A DNA stretch of 64,000 nt, taken from positions 1 through 64,000 of the forward strand of contig CANLXI010000001.1 of NCBI GenBank assembly GCA_947495035.1, read 5' to 3'. Under the pieces are notes generated by a model that was given only the letters and a program-made list of their open reading frames with translations, did no database searches and had not been told where the DNA came from. Position numbers and translations under genes: made by a program. Below, piece after piece: positions 8,730 through 17,214 of this stretch. The stretch is from an uncultured Granulosicoccus sp. (GTDB lineage: Bacteria > Pseudomonadota > Gammaproteobacteria > Granulosicoccales > Granulosicoccaceae). Numbering within the stretch: the first letter of the stretch is position 1; each line of letters starts with the position of its first letter.

Positions 8730-10652
8730 TCAGTTCTTGTAATAGAGCTGTGCGGTGCCCATCGGCGCAGGTTGCGGATAGAGCCATGCATAAGGCTGAC
8801 TGGCAGGCACATTGCCCAGATCCTTGTTGACTACCACATATCCTTCTGCGGGCAGTACGGTACCGATCACCCAGAACTGCTCGGCCGAGATATCCAGAAT
8901 CTGCTTGAAGATCTCTGCCTGCTGCGCAGGATCGCCAGATGCCTTCAAATCCCTGTAGAGTTCCATCTGCTTCTTGGCAGGCTCTGAAGGCTCATTACCA
9001 CCTTCGCTGTCAGGGTTGTTGAACCATTGGGCCCACTGCAGGGCAAAGGCTGACTCCCGATTGAACGGAAAGTAGTAGCGCGCATCGAGCAAGGCATCCC
9101 CCAGACCACCATCTCCCCACCAGATATGCATGTCATGCTGGTTGCCGTGGAGACGCTCGTAGACGAAGCTGCGTTCCACATTGCGTTGGTCGAGCTGAAT
9201 ACCGATTTCAGCCCATTGGTTGACGATCAGCTGCGCCATGTCATTGAACTCGATCTGGTCCGATGGCGTGTACAACTGAATGGTGATGGGGTCTCCGGCA
9301 CTGTTGAGCCGAATACCGTCGTCGTTGCGCTCGGTCAGACCCAGACCATCCAGCAGTTCGTTGGCCTTGTCGGGATCGTACTCGGTGTATTGAGTCGCCA
9401 GCTCTTCGTGATAATACGGCGATTCGGGGCGTGGAGCGGCTTGGAAGGGCTTGCCCTGTCCGGCAAAGATGACGTCCACGATCTCTTCCCGGTCTGTGGC
9501 CAGAGACAAGGCAACCCTGAAGTCCCGTTCGTTGTACAAGGCGCGTTTGACCGGGTCTTCGTTGTTCAGGTTGAGCTGCAGGATCGCGTGGTTCATGCGA
9601 GCGTCGACTGTGGACGTCAGACGGTAGTTGCCCGATTCCTGACTGTCATAGATGACCGGCTTGTTGGTTACGGTCGCAAAATGCCGGTTGGAGAAATCCA
9701 CTTCACCATTGATGACCTTCAGCAGAATGTCTTCGACGTTCTCGCTTTGCAGCATGGTCGCCTTGTCGATGTAAGGCAGTTGATTCCCAGCGGTGTCAAC
9801 CTTGTAGAAGTAGGGGTTTCTTTCGAATTCTATGATCTGGTTCAGGCCATCGTAGGCGGTAGTCTGTTGCCAGGCATTGAGTGACGGCCGCTTTTCATCA
9901 GTGAAATAGGTGAAGCAGGTTTTCTCGAGAGCTTGTGACCAGGAATCGAAACCGCGTTCGGCCGCCAGCTTGTCAGCATCGGGGTTCACGCTGGGTACCA
10001 GCTGTCCACAATAGTGCTTCGGGGCAAAGGTCAGAAACGGGCCGTCGACGCTGGCAAGGCGTTGTATGAGAAGACCGTCCGGTCGTTCCAGGGTGATTCG
10101 GTAGGTGGTCTCATCAATGACTTCACCGGTCATGTTGTCCCAATCGAAATTGGGTGCTCTTTCACCCTTGTAGTCCGGGTTCTTGGCAATGCCGTTCAGG
10201 GCGAAATCGATATCGGCCGCAGTGAAGGGTTCGCCGTCTGACCATTTGTGGCCTTTGCGCAGATGAAAGGTGAACTCTGTTGCTTCATCATTCACTTCGA
10301 AGCTCTCGGCCACATTGGGAACGACCTCGGACCAGTCAAGATTGAAGGCTACCAGTGGCTGATAGGCGACCGTTCGACGAATCCAACCGTTGTCGTAGGT
10401 GCCCTTGAGGGCCGAACGCCAGACGCCGCCGTATTGACCGACACTCTCGATCGGTTCCAGTACAAAGGGTGTTTCCGGCAGGCGCTCTTCCACGGGAGGC
10501 AGGGTGCCGGCCTTGACTTGCTCGGCGAGTTGCGGAGCCTCCTGATAATCCGCAGCAAGCACTGATGCGCCGGGCACGGCAAGCAGGGTGGCACTCAGCG
10601 CAGCCATCGACAAGCGATGTCGAGATTGAGTGTGAGGGTTCAGGTGTTTCAT
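8730..10652 (-). CDS. ABC transporter substrate-binding protein, family 5 (peptide/oligosaccharide)
   Basis: 640 residues from an ATG at 10652 preceded by AAGGAGAG. A Sec signal peptide ends near VLAADYQ, about residue 34. The mature protein is a large family-5 solute-binding protein (FHLRKGHKWSDGEPFTAADIDF is a core motif, split here around the WSDGEPF signature). The extended N-terminal segment (PPVEERLPETPFV..., then GQYGG) is seen in members that bind oligosaccharides rather than peptides, which fits the TIM-barrel and dehydrogenase genes in the same operon. The true ligand is unknown. Confidence 0.93.
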   Translation of the reverse strand: MKHLNPHTQSRHRLSMAALSATLLAVPGASVLAADYQEAPQLAEQVKAGTLPPVEERLPETPFVLEPIESVGQYGGVWRSALKGTYDNGWIRRTVAYQPLVAFNLDWSEVVPNVAESFEVNDEATEFTFHLRKGHKWSDGEPFTAADIDFALNGIAKNPDYKGERAPNFDWDNMTGEVIDETTYRITLERPDGLLIQRLASVDGPFLTFAPKHYCGQLVPSVNPDADKLAAERGFDSWSQALEKTCFTYFTDEKRPSLNAWQQTTAYDGLNQIIEFERNPYFYKVDTAGNQLPYIDKATMLQSENVEDILLKVINGEVDFSNRHFATVTNKPVIYDSQESGNYRLTSTVDARMNHAILQLNLNNEDPVKRALYNERDFRVALSLATDREEIVDVIFAGQGKPFQAAPRPESPYYHEELATQYTEYDPDKANELLDGLGLTERNDDGIRLNSAGDPITIQLYTPSDQIEFNDMAQLIVNQWAEIGIQLDQRNVERSFVYERLHGNQHDMHIWWGDGGLGDALLDARYYFPFNRESAFALQWAQWFNNPDSEGGNEPSEPAKKQMELYRDLKASGDPAQQAEIFKQILDISAEQFWVIGTVLPAEGYVVVNKDLGNVPASQPYAWLYPQPAPMGTAQLYYKN

Positions 10653-10690
10653 GGCGGTGTCTTTCTCTCCTTGTAGCATGATGGGTGGTA

Positions 10691-11485
10691 TCAACAAGCC
10701 GTACACAACTGGCGCAATACGCGCATGTCCTGTTTGAACTGCTCTTCATCGTTGTTGGCGACAAACTCGAGCATGGCCAGTCGCGGCTTCGACCAGCGGG
10801 GGCTGGTTTTCCAGTTGCTCATGAGTGAGCTCCACGAATCCCTGCCTTCCATCAGTGGTCGACGTTCATCAGCACCTTCTGCTGGTAACCAGTGAAAGAC
10901 ATGGACATGTCCGAGCCAGGGGGCCAGAGTGGTGATTTCTGCAAGCAGCTCTTCCTGTGCTCTTCCGGGGACCGGTTGCCAGTAGGTAAACAGGTTCACA
11001 TGATCCGCGTTTTCAAGTAGCTGCACCGTGTCTGCCAGTCGTTCTGTCATCGTATTGCGATGAAACTCGATACTCACGGTAATGTCTTGCGAGGCGGCCT
11101 CTTCGGCCATGGCAGCCAGGTCGGTCACGATTTTCTGTCGCTGGGTGTCGTCAAGCTTGTCGGGTGTGTTGCGGCCCGCCCAGACGCGAATATTGTTGGC
11201 GCCCAGGGATTTTGCGCTGGCCAGAGCCTGGGCGAACTCTTCGCTGGTTTCCGCATCGCCTGCGCGCACATAGCTGCCATAGGAATCGGCATCGATTTCG
11301 TGTTGGCGGCACAGTTCGGCTACCTGTTCTGCCCGAGAGAGATCGCCGAGCGGGACATGCACGTCCGCACCCCATTCGATGGCCCTGACACCGTTCTGCG
11401 ATGCCAGAGGAATGAGTTCCTCCGGGGCCAGTGAGCGGAAAGTGACAGAGCAAAGGGCCGGAATGACAGGACTTTCATTGTTCAT
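10691..11485 (-). CDS. Sugar phosphate isomerase/epimerase-like TIM-barrel protein
   Basis: 264 residues with the pattern of the AP-endonuclease-2/xylose-isomerase-like barrel: a start at CSVTFRSLAPEELIPLA, GVRAIEWGADVH on the second strand, SIEFHRN carrying the metal-ligand glutamate, and LGHVHVFHW near the C-terminal side carrying histidines. Such enzymes isomerise or epimerise keto-sugars or sugar acids using a divalent metal. Its gene overlaps the upstream dehydrogenase gene by four bases (ATGA) and precedes the binding-protein gene by 38 bases, placing it in the uptake operon. The substrate cannot be read from sequence. Confidence 0.85.
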   Translation of the reverse strand: MNNESPVIPALCSVTFRSLAPEELIPLASQNGVRAIEWGADVHVPLGDLSRAEQVAELCRQHEIDADSYGSYVRAGDAETSEEFAQALASAKSLGANNIRVWAGRNTPDKLDDTQRQKIVTDLAAMAEEAASQDITVSIEFHRNTMTERLADTVQLLENADHVNLFTYWQPVPGRAQEELLAEITTLAPWLGHVHVFHWLPAEGADERRPLMEGRDSWSSLMSNWKTSPRWSKPRLAMLEFVANNDEEQFKQDMRVLRQLCTAC

Positions 11486-12477
11486 GCGAGCATGTCCCAG
11501 TCTTCCAGTGTCACTTCGTGTTGCAAGGGCTCACCGCGACCGAACCTGTCAATCTCTTCGATCACCAGGGCTGTCATTTCGGCAACTTCCTCTCCCATCG
11601 AACCCGCAATGTGCGGGGTCAATTGCACATTGGGCAGATCCCACAATGGCGAGTTGTCCGGTAGCGGTTCAGGGTCGGTGACGTCCAGAATCGCGTGTAT
11701 GGGGCGATTGGAAAGGGTTTCGATCAAGGCATCGTGATCCACCAGACGACCGCGTGCCGTGTTGATCAGCAGGGCATCGTCACGCATCAGGCTGAACTGT
11801 TCCCTGCCGATGGACTTCACCGTGCTCGGCAGTAATGGCTGGTGCAGCGAGATCACATCGCTGCGAGCCATCAGCTCGTCAAGGGATGCTGTTTCAACGC
11901 CCATCTGCGTGGCTTCTTCCGCATTGACGAAGGGATCGTGCAGGAGAATCTGTACACCGTGCGGTGCCAGAAGATCAATGACGCGGCGTCCGATGCGTGA
12001 AGCGCCGACAATGCCGATGACCTTGCTGCGAATGCCTACCTGGGCACTGAGCGCGGCGGTACGATTGTTGATCGATGAACGCTGTTCCCGGTACAGCGCT
12101 TCCCAACCGCGCACCTGCTTGCAGTGCAACAGTATGCTGGCAAGCGTGAATTCCGCTACGGGACGTGCATTGACAGAGGCTGCCTGAGTGACGCGGACGC
12201 CACTGGCAATGACATCGCGCGTGACGACTGATTTCACGGAACCGCCCAGATGTGCAATCAATGCAAGATTCGGGATTTTTTGCACCTCATTGATATCGTA
12301 CAAATCAGAGCCCCAGCCAGTGATCAATACATTGGCCGAGTCGAGGAGTGTGCTGTCATCAGCGCTTGCCGGAAAGGTGTCAACGGACTGACAAACCTTG
12401 TTCAGCAGTGCTTTGGAGTTCTTGTCAAGGTGCACGTCGACACTACGTTCCGGTAGCTGGATCAAAGCGTTCAGCAT
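11482..12477 (-). CDS. D-isomer-specific 2-hydroxyacid dehydrogenase family protein
   Basis: 331 residues if translation starts at ATG 12477, which has GGAG ten bases upstream. ATGs at 12522 and 12519 and a TTG at 12546 are in-frame alternatives. The NAD-binding loop reads GASRIG, with Ser in place of the usual second Gly, as in a known subgroup. The catalytic Arg (NTARGRLVD), Glu (DPEPLP) and His (TPHIAGS) are all present, so it should be active in reducing or oxidising a 2-keto/2-hydroxy acid. It is the first gene of the minus-strand operon, directly downstream of the palindromic operator candidate, and overlaps the next gene by ATGA. Confidence 0.88.
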   Translation of the reverse strand: MLNALIQLPERSVDVHLDKNSKALLNKVCQSVDTFPASADDSTLLDSANVLITGWGSDLYDINEVQKIPNLALIAHLGGSVKSVVTRDVIASGVRVTQAASVNARPVAEFTLASILLHCKQVRGWEALYREQRSSINNRTAALSAQVGIRSKVIGIVGASRIGRRVIDLLAPHGVQILLHDPFVNAEEATQMGVETASLDELMARSDVISLHQPLLPSTVKSIGREQFSLMRDDALLINTARGRLVDHDALIETLSNRPIHAILDVTDPEPLPDNSPLWDLPNVQLTPHIAGSMGEEVAEMTALVIEEIDRFGRGEPLQHEVTLEDWDMLA

Positions 12478-12552
12478 GCTCGAGTTACTCCGTTCTGCCT
12501 GTTCACGGGCCAAGATCATCATCCCAGTTAATGCGAATGGTTGCAACTATAC

Positions 12553-12586
12553 GCAAATTTGCATGAAATGCAAAAACTTTTTGCAT
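12553..12586. promoter_or_regulatory. Two adjacent palindromes, candidate LacI-type operator
   Basis: ATGCAAAAACTTTTTGCAT at 12568-12586 is a perfect 9-bp inverted repeat around one central base. GCAAATTTGC at 12553-12562 is a second perfect palindrome five bases away. Both lie immediately upstream of the first gene of the minus-strand ABC/dehydrogenase operon and share TGCAAA cores. LacI-family operators are typically palindromes of this size, and the operon contains a lacI-type gene. Confidence 0.7.
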
Positions 12587-12951
12587 GGAACAGTTCGGGA
12601 ACACGCAGGACAGACAGAAAGGCAGGCGGCAGCGGCAGTAGGGCAGCGTGGGTGGAACAGGTGGATTGGGTGGAATGGACAGCACGGGCGGAACCGAGGC
12701 AGGACGCGCGATGACCATGGTGAGGTCAGTTCGGGGTCGGTGAGCTGGCTCAGTGGGCCCGGCAGTCCGAGTCTCATCCTGATTGTCGGTACGCACTGAG
12801 CCCGCGACCATGCAAGCTGCGAGCGCGGTAAGGTCTGGCTGCGTGTGTCTGCGCGCGGGGTCTCTGATGCCGCCTCCATGCAGGGACTTCGCCAGTCTTG
12901 AGCGCTTTCTGCGAAATCGTTGTTCAGGCAGGGCTCATGGGCACGATCTGG
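12587..12951. other. Non-coding stretch with inverted and short tandem repeats
   Basis: No gene is supported between the operator and the LysR stop. GGTGGAACA, GGTGGATTG and GGTGGAATG form three 9-base near-repeats at 12651-12677. GGCTCAGTG (12747-12755) and CACTGAGCC (12794-12802) are a perfect 9-bp inverted repeat with a 38-base spacer; as RNA from either strand it could act as a transcription end for the LysR gene. Upstream of that, the plus strand is purine-rich (GGCAG-like repeats). Confidence 0.4.
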
Positions 12952-13854
12952 TCAATCGGAAGAATCGAGAGATTCGGCGGCACGCGTCATCAACCAGGTA
13001 TGAAACTGTTTCTGAGCCGGGCTGGTAATGCGATGCATGCTGGTGAGCGAGCAATACCAGGCGCAACGCAAGGTGCGCTCGTCCAGCTGCACCAGCGCAC
13101 CGGATGCCATTTCCCGTTTGCAGATGATGTGATCGGCGAGAATCACGCCTTCGCCGTCGACCGCGGCGTCGATGGCAAGCGCCAGATCGGAATGAATCTG
13201 CCCATCTTCCCAGGCGGTGGAATCCGGTTCGAATCGGGCAAACCATTGTCGCCAGATATTGGTGCCGTGGTCGTGAATCAGCGGTAGTGACTCTTCGTGC
13301 AACCAGCATTCGGGATCGTCCAGTCTGTCGAACAAGGCGGGTGAGCAGGCGGGAAATCCATCGATGGGAAAGAGCCGGTTCATGACGCGTTCCGAGCCGG
13401 ACAGGCGTTGCTCGAAATGCACCAACAGATCCCAGTCCGTTGAGGTGCGGGCAGGTGGACTCCAGGCAGATCGCAGATTGATCTGGATGTGGGGCTGCTC
13501 CTTCTGATAGTCAGCGATCAGGCGCCGTAGCCAGCGGCTGGAGATTGCCGGTTCGGCAACCACCTCGATGATATTGCGCGACGAGGAATGGTGAAAGGCA
13601 TCGCAGGCGTCCGAGAGAATCTGCAAGCCCTGGCTGATTCGCGGGGCCAGCATGCGGCCTTCGTCTGTCAGTTCGATCCAGTTCTTGTGACGAACGAACA
13701 ACGGCGCGCACAACCACTCCTCCAGATTGCGCACATGCTGGCCCACCACGGTATGGCTGACATGCAGTTCGGCAGCGGCTTTCGAGAAGCTTTCATGTCT
13801 TGCCGCGGCCTCGAAGGCGCGAAGTGCGTTGAGGTGTTTCATGTTGCGCGGCAT
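12952..13854 (-). CDS. LysR-family transcriptional regulator (GcvA-like)
   Basis: 300 residues from ATG 13854. The N-terminal winged HTH starts at NALRAFEAAARHESFSKAA and includes HTVVGQHVRNLE, followed by an effector-binding domain with the LysR fold. The frame is open much further upstream, to 14190, but that part antisenses the ABC ATPase gene and has no family similarity, so I rejected it. It is divergent from the amino-acid-type ABC operon that begins at 13979, the usual arrangement for a LysR regulator and its target. Confidence 0.92.
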   Translation of the reverse strand: MPRNMKHLNALRAFEAAARHESFSKAAAELHVSHTVVGQHVRNLEEWLCAPLFVRHKNWIELTDEGRMLAPRISQGLQILSDACDAFHHSSSRNIIEVVAEPAISSRWLRRLIADYQKEQPHIQINLRSAWSPPARTSTDWDLLVHFEQRLSGSERVMNRLFPIDGFPACSPALFDRLDDPECWLHEESLPLIHDHGTNIWRQWFARFEPDSTAWEDGQIHSDLALAIDAAVDGEGVILADHIICKREMASGALVQLDERTLRCAWYCSLTSMHRITSPAQKQFHTWLMTRAAESLDSSD

Positions 13855-13978
13855 GGAATTCAGTGTAGTTAAAAGCTTCGCTGAGAGCAATAACTTTGCG
13901 CTCACGCCTCGTGGGAAGTGCTGCATATACTTTTTCGCATCAGGGGTCAGCGCTGTTCTCGAACGGCAGGAGTACGAA
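13855..13978 (+). promoter_or_regulatory. Divergent control region between lysR and the ABC operon
   Basis: A candidate -10 box TATACT lies at 13926-13931, about 48 bases before the ABC ATPase start; no good -35 is spaced from it. Further upstream, GTTA and TAAC enclose 19 bases (13868-13894), which could be part of a LysR-type site. AGGAG at 13968-13972 is the ribosome-binding site that fixes the TTG start at 13979. Confidence 0.35.
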
Positions 13979-14767
13979 TTGGTACACGGGCACGCAACCT
14001 CGGCGCCGGCGCTGGTCGTGCAGGACCTGCACAAGAGTTTCGGATCGCTGGAGGTTCTGAAAGGGGTCGGATTGTCGGCCTGCGAGGGAGATGTGATTTC
14101 CCTGATCGGTTCCTCGGGCTCTGGCAAGAGCACCTTTCTTCGTTGCATCAATCTGCTGGAAATGCCGGATGCCGGTGAAGTCAGGGTCAACGGCGAGCTG
14201 ATCCGGATGACAAGAAACCGGGAGGGTGGGCAAGAGCCCGCAGATCCACGTCAAGTAGAAAACATCCGTGCACGTCTTGGCATGGTGTTTCAGGGCTTCA
14301 ATCTCTGGAGCCACATGACGGTTCTCGAAAACGTCATTGCGGCACCAATCAGTGTGCTGAAACGTTCACGCAGCGACGCCATCGAGCGTGCCGAGTCCAT
14401 TCTGCAAAGAGTCGGTCTGTATGAGCGCAGACACTTCTACCCCGCACATATATCGGGCGGTCAGCAGCAGCGTGCGGCCATCGCCAGAGCGCTGGCCATG
14501 GATCCGCAGTTGATGCTGTTCGATGAGCCAACCTCGGCACTGGACCCCGAACTGGTCGGTGAGGTGCTACAGGTCATCTGTTCGCTGGCGGAGGAAGGTC
14601 GCACGATGCTGTTGGTCACGCATGAAATGGCCTTCGCCCGTGATGTGTCCTCCGAGGTGGTCTTCCTGCATCAAGGACGAATCGATGAGCAGGGGGACCC
14701 GCATGAAATATTCACTCATCCCGAATCCGAGCGTTTCAGACAGTTTCTGTCGAACGTCAGACAGTGA
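13979..14767 (+). CDS. Polar amino-acid type ABC transporter ATPase (HisP/GlnQ family)
   Basis: 262 residues starting at a TTG with AGGAG six bases upstream; this length matches HisP-type subunits. Walker A is GSSGSGKS, the signature is ISGGQQQR, and Walker B is LMLFDEPTSALDPE, followed by the H-loop VTHEMAFARD. It energises the importer formed with the following binding protein and two permeases. An open frame continues upstream to 13727, but it overlaps the divergent lysR gene and carries no domain. Confidence 0.94.
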   Translation: MVHGHATSAPALVVQDLHKSFGSLEVLKGVGLSACEGDVISLIGSSGSGKSTFLRCINLLEMPDAGEVRVNGELIRMTRNREGGQEPADPRQVENIRARLGMVFQGFNLWSHMTVLENVIAAPISVLKRSRSDAIERAESILQRVGLYERRHFYPAHISGGQQQRAAIARALAMDPQLMLFDEPTSALDPELVGEVLQVICSLAEEGRTMLLVTHEMAFARDVSSEVVFLHQGRIDEQGDPHEIFTHPESERFRQFLSNVRQ

Positions 14768-14838
14768 CTGCCGCGAAGCCCGGCCGTAGTGAGACATCCA
14801 CAGAGTCATCCCTCTCAATAATGCAACGGAGAACGACA

Positions 14839-15615
14839 ATGATCATCAGAAAACTGGTAACCCTCTGTATCGCAGGCACGCTGGCCTTTAGCGGTGCACA
14901 CATCTTCGCCGCGGAGCCGCTGCGCATCGGTGTGGAAGGAGCTTATCCTCCCTTTTCCAGGAAAGAGGCCGATGGCAGTCTATCCGGCTTCGATATCGAA
15001 ATCGCCGAAGCCTTGTGCAAGCAGATGGGTCGCAAGTGCTCTCTGGTAGAGCAGGAATGGGACGGTATGATACCCGCGCTGATTGCCCGCAAGTTCGACG
15101 CCATCATCGCGTCCATGTCGATCACGGATGATCGCAGGAAGAAGGTTGGCTTCAGTGAGAAATACTATGCGACTCCCACGCGCTTCATCGCCAGGAAAGG
15201 GTCGGATCTGGAGTTGACTGTCAGCGGGCTGGAAGGGAAGAAAATCGGTCTGCTCCGTGGTACGACCTATCAGTGCTTCGTCGAAAAGCACTTTCCGGAT
15301 GCGGACATCATGCTCTACAACACTCAGGAAGATGTCTACGCCGATCTGGTGACAGGGCGACTGGATGCGCAAGTTTCCAACTCCATTCAGGCCATGGATG
15401 GTTTGCTGAACACCGAGGCCGGAAAGGATTTCGCGTTCATTGGAGATGATCTGGATGACGAAGCCTGTCTGGGTGAAGGCATCGGCATTGCCGTGCGCAA
15501 GAACGATAGGGCATTGGCTGACGAATTCAGTGCCGCCATCAAGGCCATTCGCGAGAACGGTGCCTATCAGGCCGTGAATGACAAGTACTTTGCCATTGAT
15601 ATCTACGGTAACTAG
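14839..15615 (+). CDS. Polar amino-acid type ABC substrate-binding protein (family 3)
   Basis: 258 residues from ATG 14839 with GGAG upstream. A Sec signal peptide ends near IFAAEPL (about residue 25). The mature protein has the family-3 hallmarks: RIGVEGAYPPFS, GFDIEIAEALCKQM and FDAIIASMSITDDRRKKVGFS, all typical of lysine/arginine/ornithine/histidine or opine binders. It is the ligand-specificity component of this importer. A cationic or amide-type amino-acid derivative is the safest guess. Confidence 0.93.
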   Translation: MIIRKLVTLCIAGTLAFSGAHIFAAEPLRIGVEGAYPPFSRKEADGSLSGFDIEIAEALCKQMGRKCSLVEQEWDGMIPALIARKFDAIIASMSITDDRRKKVGFSEKYYATPTRFIARKGSDLELTVSGLEGKKIGLLRGTTYQCFVEKHFPDADIMLYNTQEDVYADLVTGRLDAQVSNSIQAMDGLLNTEAGKDFAFIGDDLDDEACLGEGIGIAVRKNDRALADEFSAAIKAIRENGAYQAVNDKYFAIDIYGN

Positions 15616-15668
15616 ATGCATGGTCGCCGGTGATTTCGATCAGCAATGACTAAGTCAGGGGGGGCGCG

Positions 15669-16358
15669 GTGGATACGGTACTGGAATACAAGTCGATACT
15701 GATGCAGGGCACACTGGTGACGGTGTCGCTGGCCGTACTGTCTCTGCTTCTCTCGGTATTGCTCGGCCTGCTCGCGGCGTCTCTGAAGCTGTCCTCATCC
15801 CTGATGGCAAGGCGTATCGGCAATATCTATGTCACGCTTGTGCGCAGTGTGCCGGACCTGGTGCTGATGATGCTGATTTTCTACGGAGGGCAGGCACTGG
15901 TCAATCATCTGGGCGGGCTTACCGGTTGGTGGGACTATGTGGATCTGAATCAGTTCATTGCAGGTGTGTTGACGCTCGGGTTCATTTTCGGTGCCTATAT
16001 GGCGGAAACCTTCAGAGGGGCCATACTGGCAATTCCAGCCGGTCAGCATGAGGCTGCCGTGGCTTGCGGTATGAACCGCTTCCAGGTGTTTCGTCTCGTC
16101 ACCTGGCCGCAGATGGTAAGGCATGCCTTGCCCGGTTTTTCCAACAACTGGCTGGTGCTGGTCAAGTCGACGGCGCTGGTGTCAGTCATCGGGTTGCATG
16201 ACCTGGTCTGGAACGCGGTCTCTGCCGGCCGCTCCACGCAGCAGCTGTTTTCCTTTCTGAGTGCCGTTCTGATCATCTATCTGTGCATCACGGCGGTATC
16301 GGATCTGTGTCTGAGAAAGCTGGACAGACGATTTTCTGCCGGTGTGGAACGGAGGTGA
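15669..16358 (+). CDS. Polar amino-acid type ABC permease (HisQ-like)
   Basis: 229 residues from a GTG preceded by a G-rich stretch. About five membrane helices; the N-terminal LMQGTLVTVSLAVLSLLLSV and the EAA loop (AVACGMNRFQVFRLVTWPQM) are typical of HisQ/ArtQ permeases. It forms the channel with the HisM-like subunit encoded four bases downstream. Confidence 0.93.
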   Translation: MDTVLEYKSILMQGTLVTVSLAVLSLLLSVLLGLLAASLKLSSSLMARRIGNIYVTLVRSVPDLVLMMLIFYGGQALVNHLGGLTGWWDYVDLNQFIAGVLTLGFIFGAYMAETFRGAILAIPAGQHEAAVACGMNRFQVFRLVTWPQMVRHALPGFSNNWLVLVKSTALVSVIGLHDLVWNAVSAGRSTQQLFSFLSAVLIIYLCITAVSDLCLRKLDRRFSAGVERR

Positions 16359-16362
16359 TGTG

Positions 16363-17148
16363 ATGGATGATGAGCGCAGCTTCCTGCAATATCTGCAGCA
16401 CATCAGTGAGAATGTGTCGCCCGTCGATTTCTACCTCATTGCCGATAACCTCGATCGATTTCTTGCCGGTGCACTGGTCACCCTGCAATTGACCTTTCTG
16501 GCCCTGTTCTTCGGCGGGCTGTTCGCAGTGCCTCTGGCCGTGGCGAGGGCGGCCAGAACCCCCTGCCTGAATCCTGCCATCTGGGGATTCACCTACCTCT
16601 TTCGGGGGACCCCCTTGCTGGTCCAGACCTATCTGATCTACTACGGGTTGGGGCAGTTTGCGGTTGTTCGGGAGAGCTTCCTGTGGGATCCGATCCTCAG
16701 TAGTCCCTGGTGGTGTGTCCTGATAGCCTTCACACTCAATACTACCGCGTATACCACCGAGTTTCTGCGCGGTGCGATTCTCTCGGTACCCAATGGCGAG
16801 ATCGAAGCGGCAAGGGCGTGCGGTATGTCCTGGTGGACACGATTGCGCCTCATCGTTCTGCCCGGCGCGTTTCGACGTGCCTTGCCGGCCTACTCCAATG
16901 AAGTCATCTTCACCCTGCACGGTTCTGTCATTGCCAGTGTCGTGACCTTGCAGGATCTGCTGGGTGTGGGGCGCTGGCTCAATGGGCGCTACTACCTGGC
17001 TTATGAGGGCTATCTGACAGCCATGGTCTTCTACATGATCATCGTGTTCGGTATTACCCGACTGTTTCGTCTGGCCGAAAGAAGGTATCTGGGACATCTG
17101 CGACCCAGAGAGCACGATGAGCTTCTTCCAATGACGACAAGCCACTGA
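16363..17148 (+). CDS. Polar amino-acid type ABC permease (HisM-like)
   Basis: 261 residues from ATG 16363; GGAGG at 16351-16355 supports this start over an in-frame codon at 16342 inside the preceding gene. FRGTPLLVQTYLIYYG and EAARACGMSWWTRLRLIVLP are HisM/ArtM landmarks. It is the second channel subunit and ends 66 bases before the hydrolase gene in the same orientation, suggesting one transcript. Confidence 0.93.
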   Translation: MDDERSFLQYLQHISENVSPVDFYLIADNLDRFLAGALVTLQLTFLALFFGGLFAVPLAVARAARTPCLNPAIWGFTYLFRGTPLLVQTYLIYYGLGQFAVVRESFLWDPILSSPWWCVLIAFTLNTTAYTTEFLRGAILSVPNGEIEAARACGMSWWTRLRLIVLPGAFRRALPAYSNEVIFTLHGSVIASVVTLQDLLGVGRWLNGRYYLAYEGYLTAMVFYMIIVFGITRLFRLAERRYLGHLRPREHDELLPMTTSH

Positions 17149-17214
17149 ACCATTTTCGCCGCAGATGCGGTGTGTCAAACCTCTCTGTCTCAACTGAAAA
17201 GGCAAGCAGCAAGC

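Noticed and set aside
12503..12811. Proline-rich minus-strand frame in the gap before the dehydrogenase gene
   Set aside because: It crosses the palindromic operator and has no ribosome-binding site or domain.
13855..14190. Long N-terminal extension of the LysR protein
   Set aside because: The extension is antisense to the ABC ATPase gene and adds no LysR similarity; ATG 13854 gives the normal family length.
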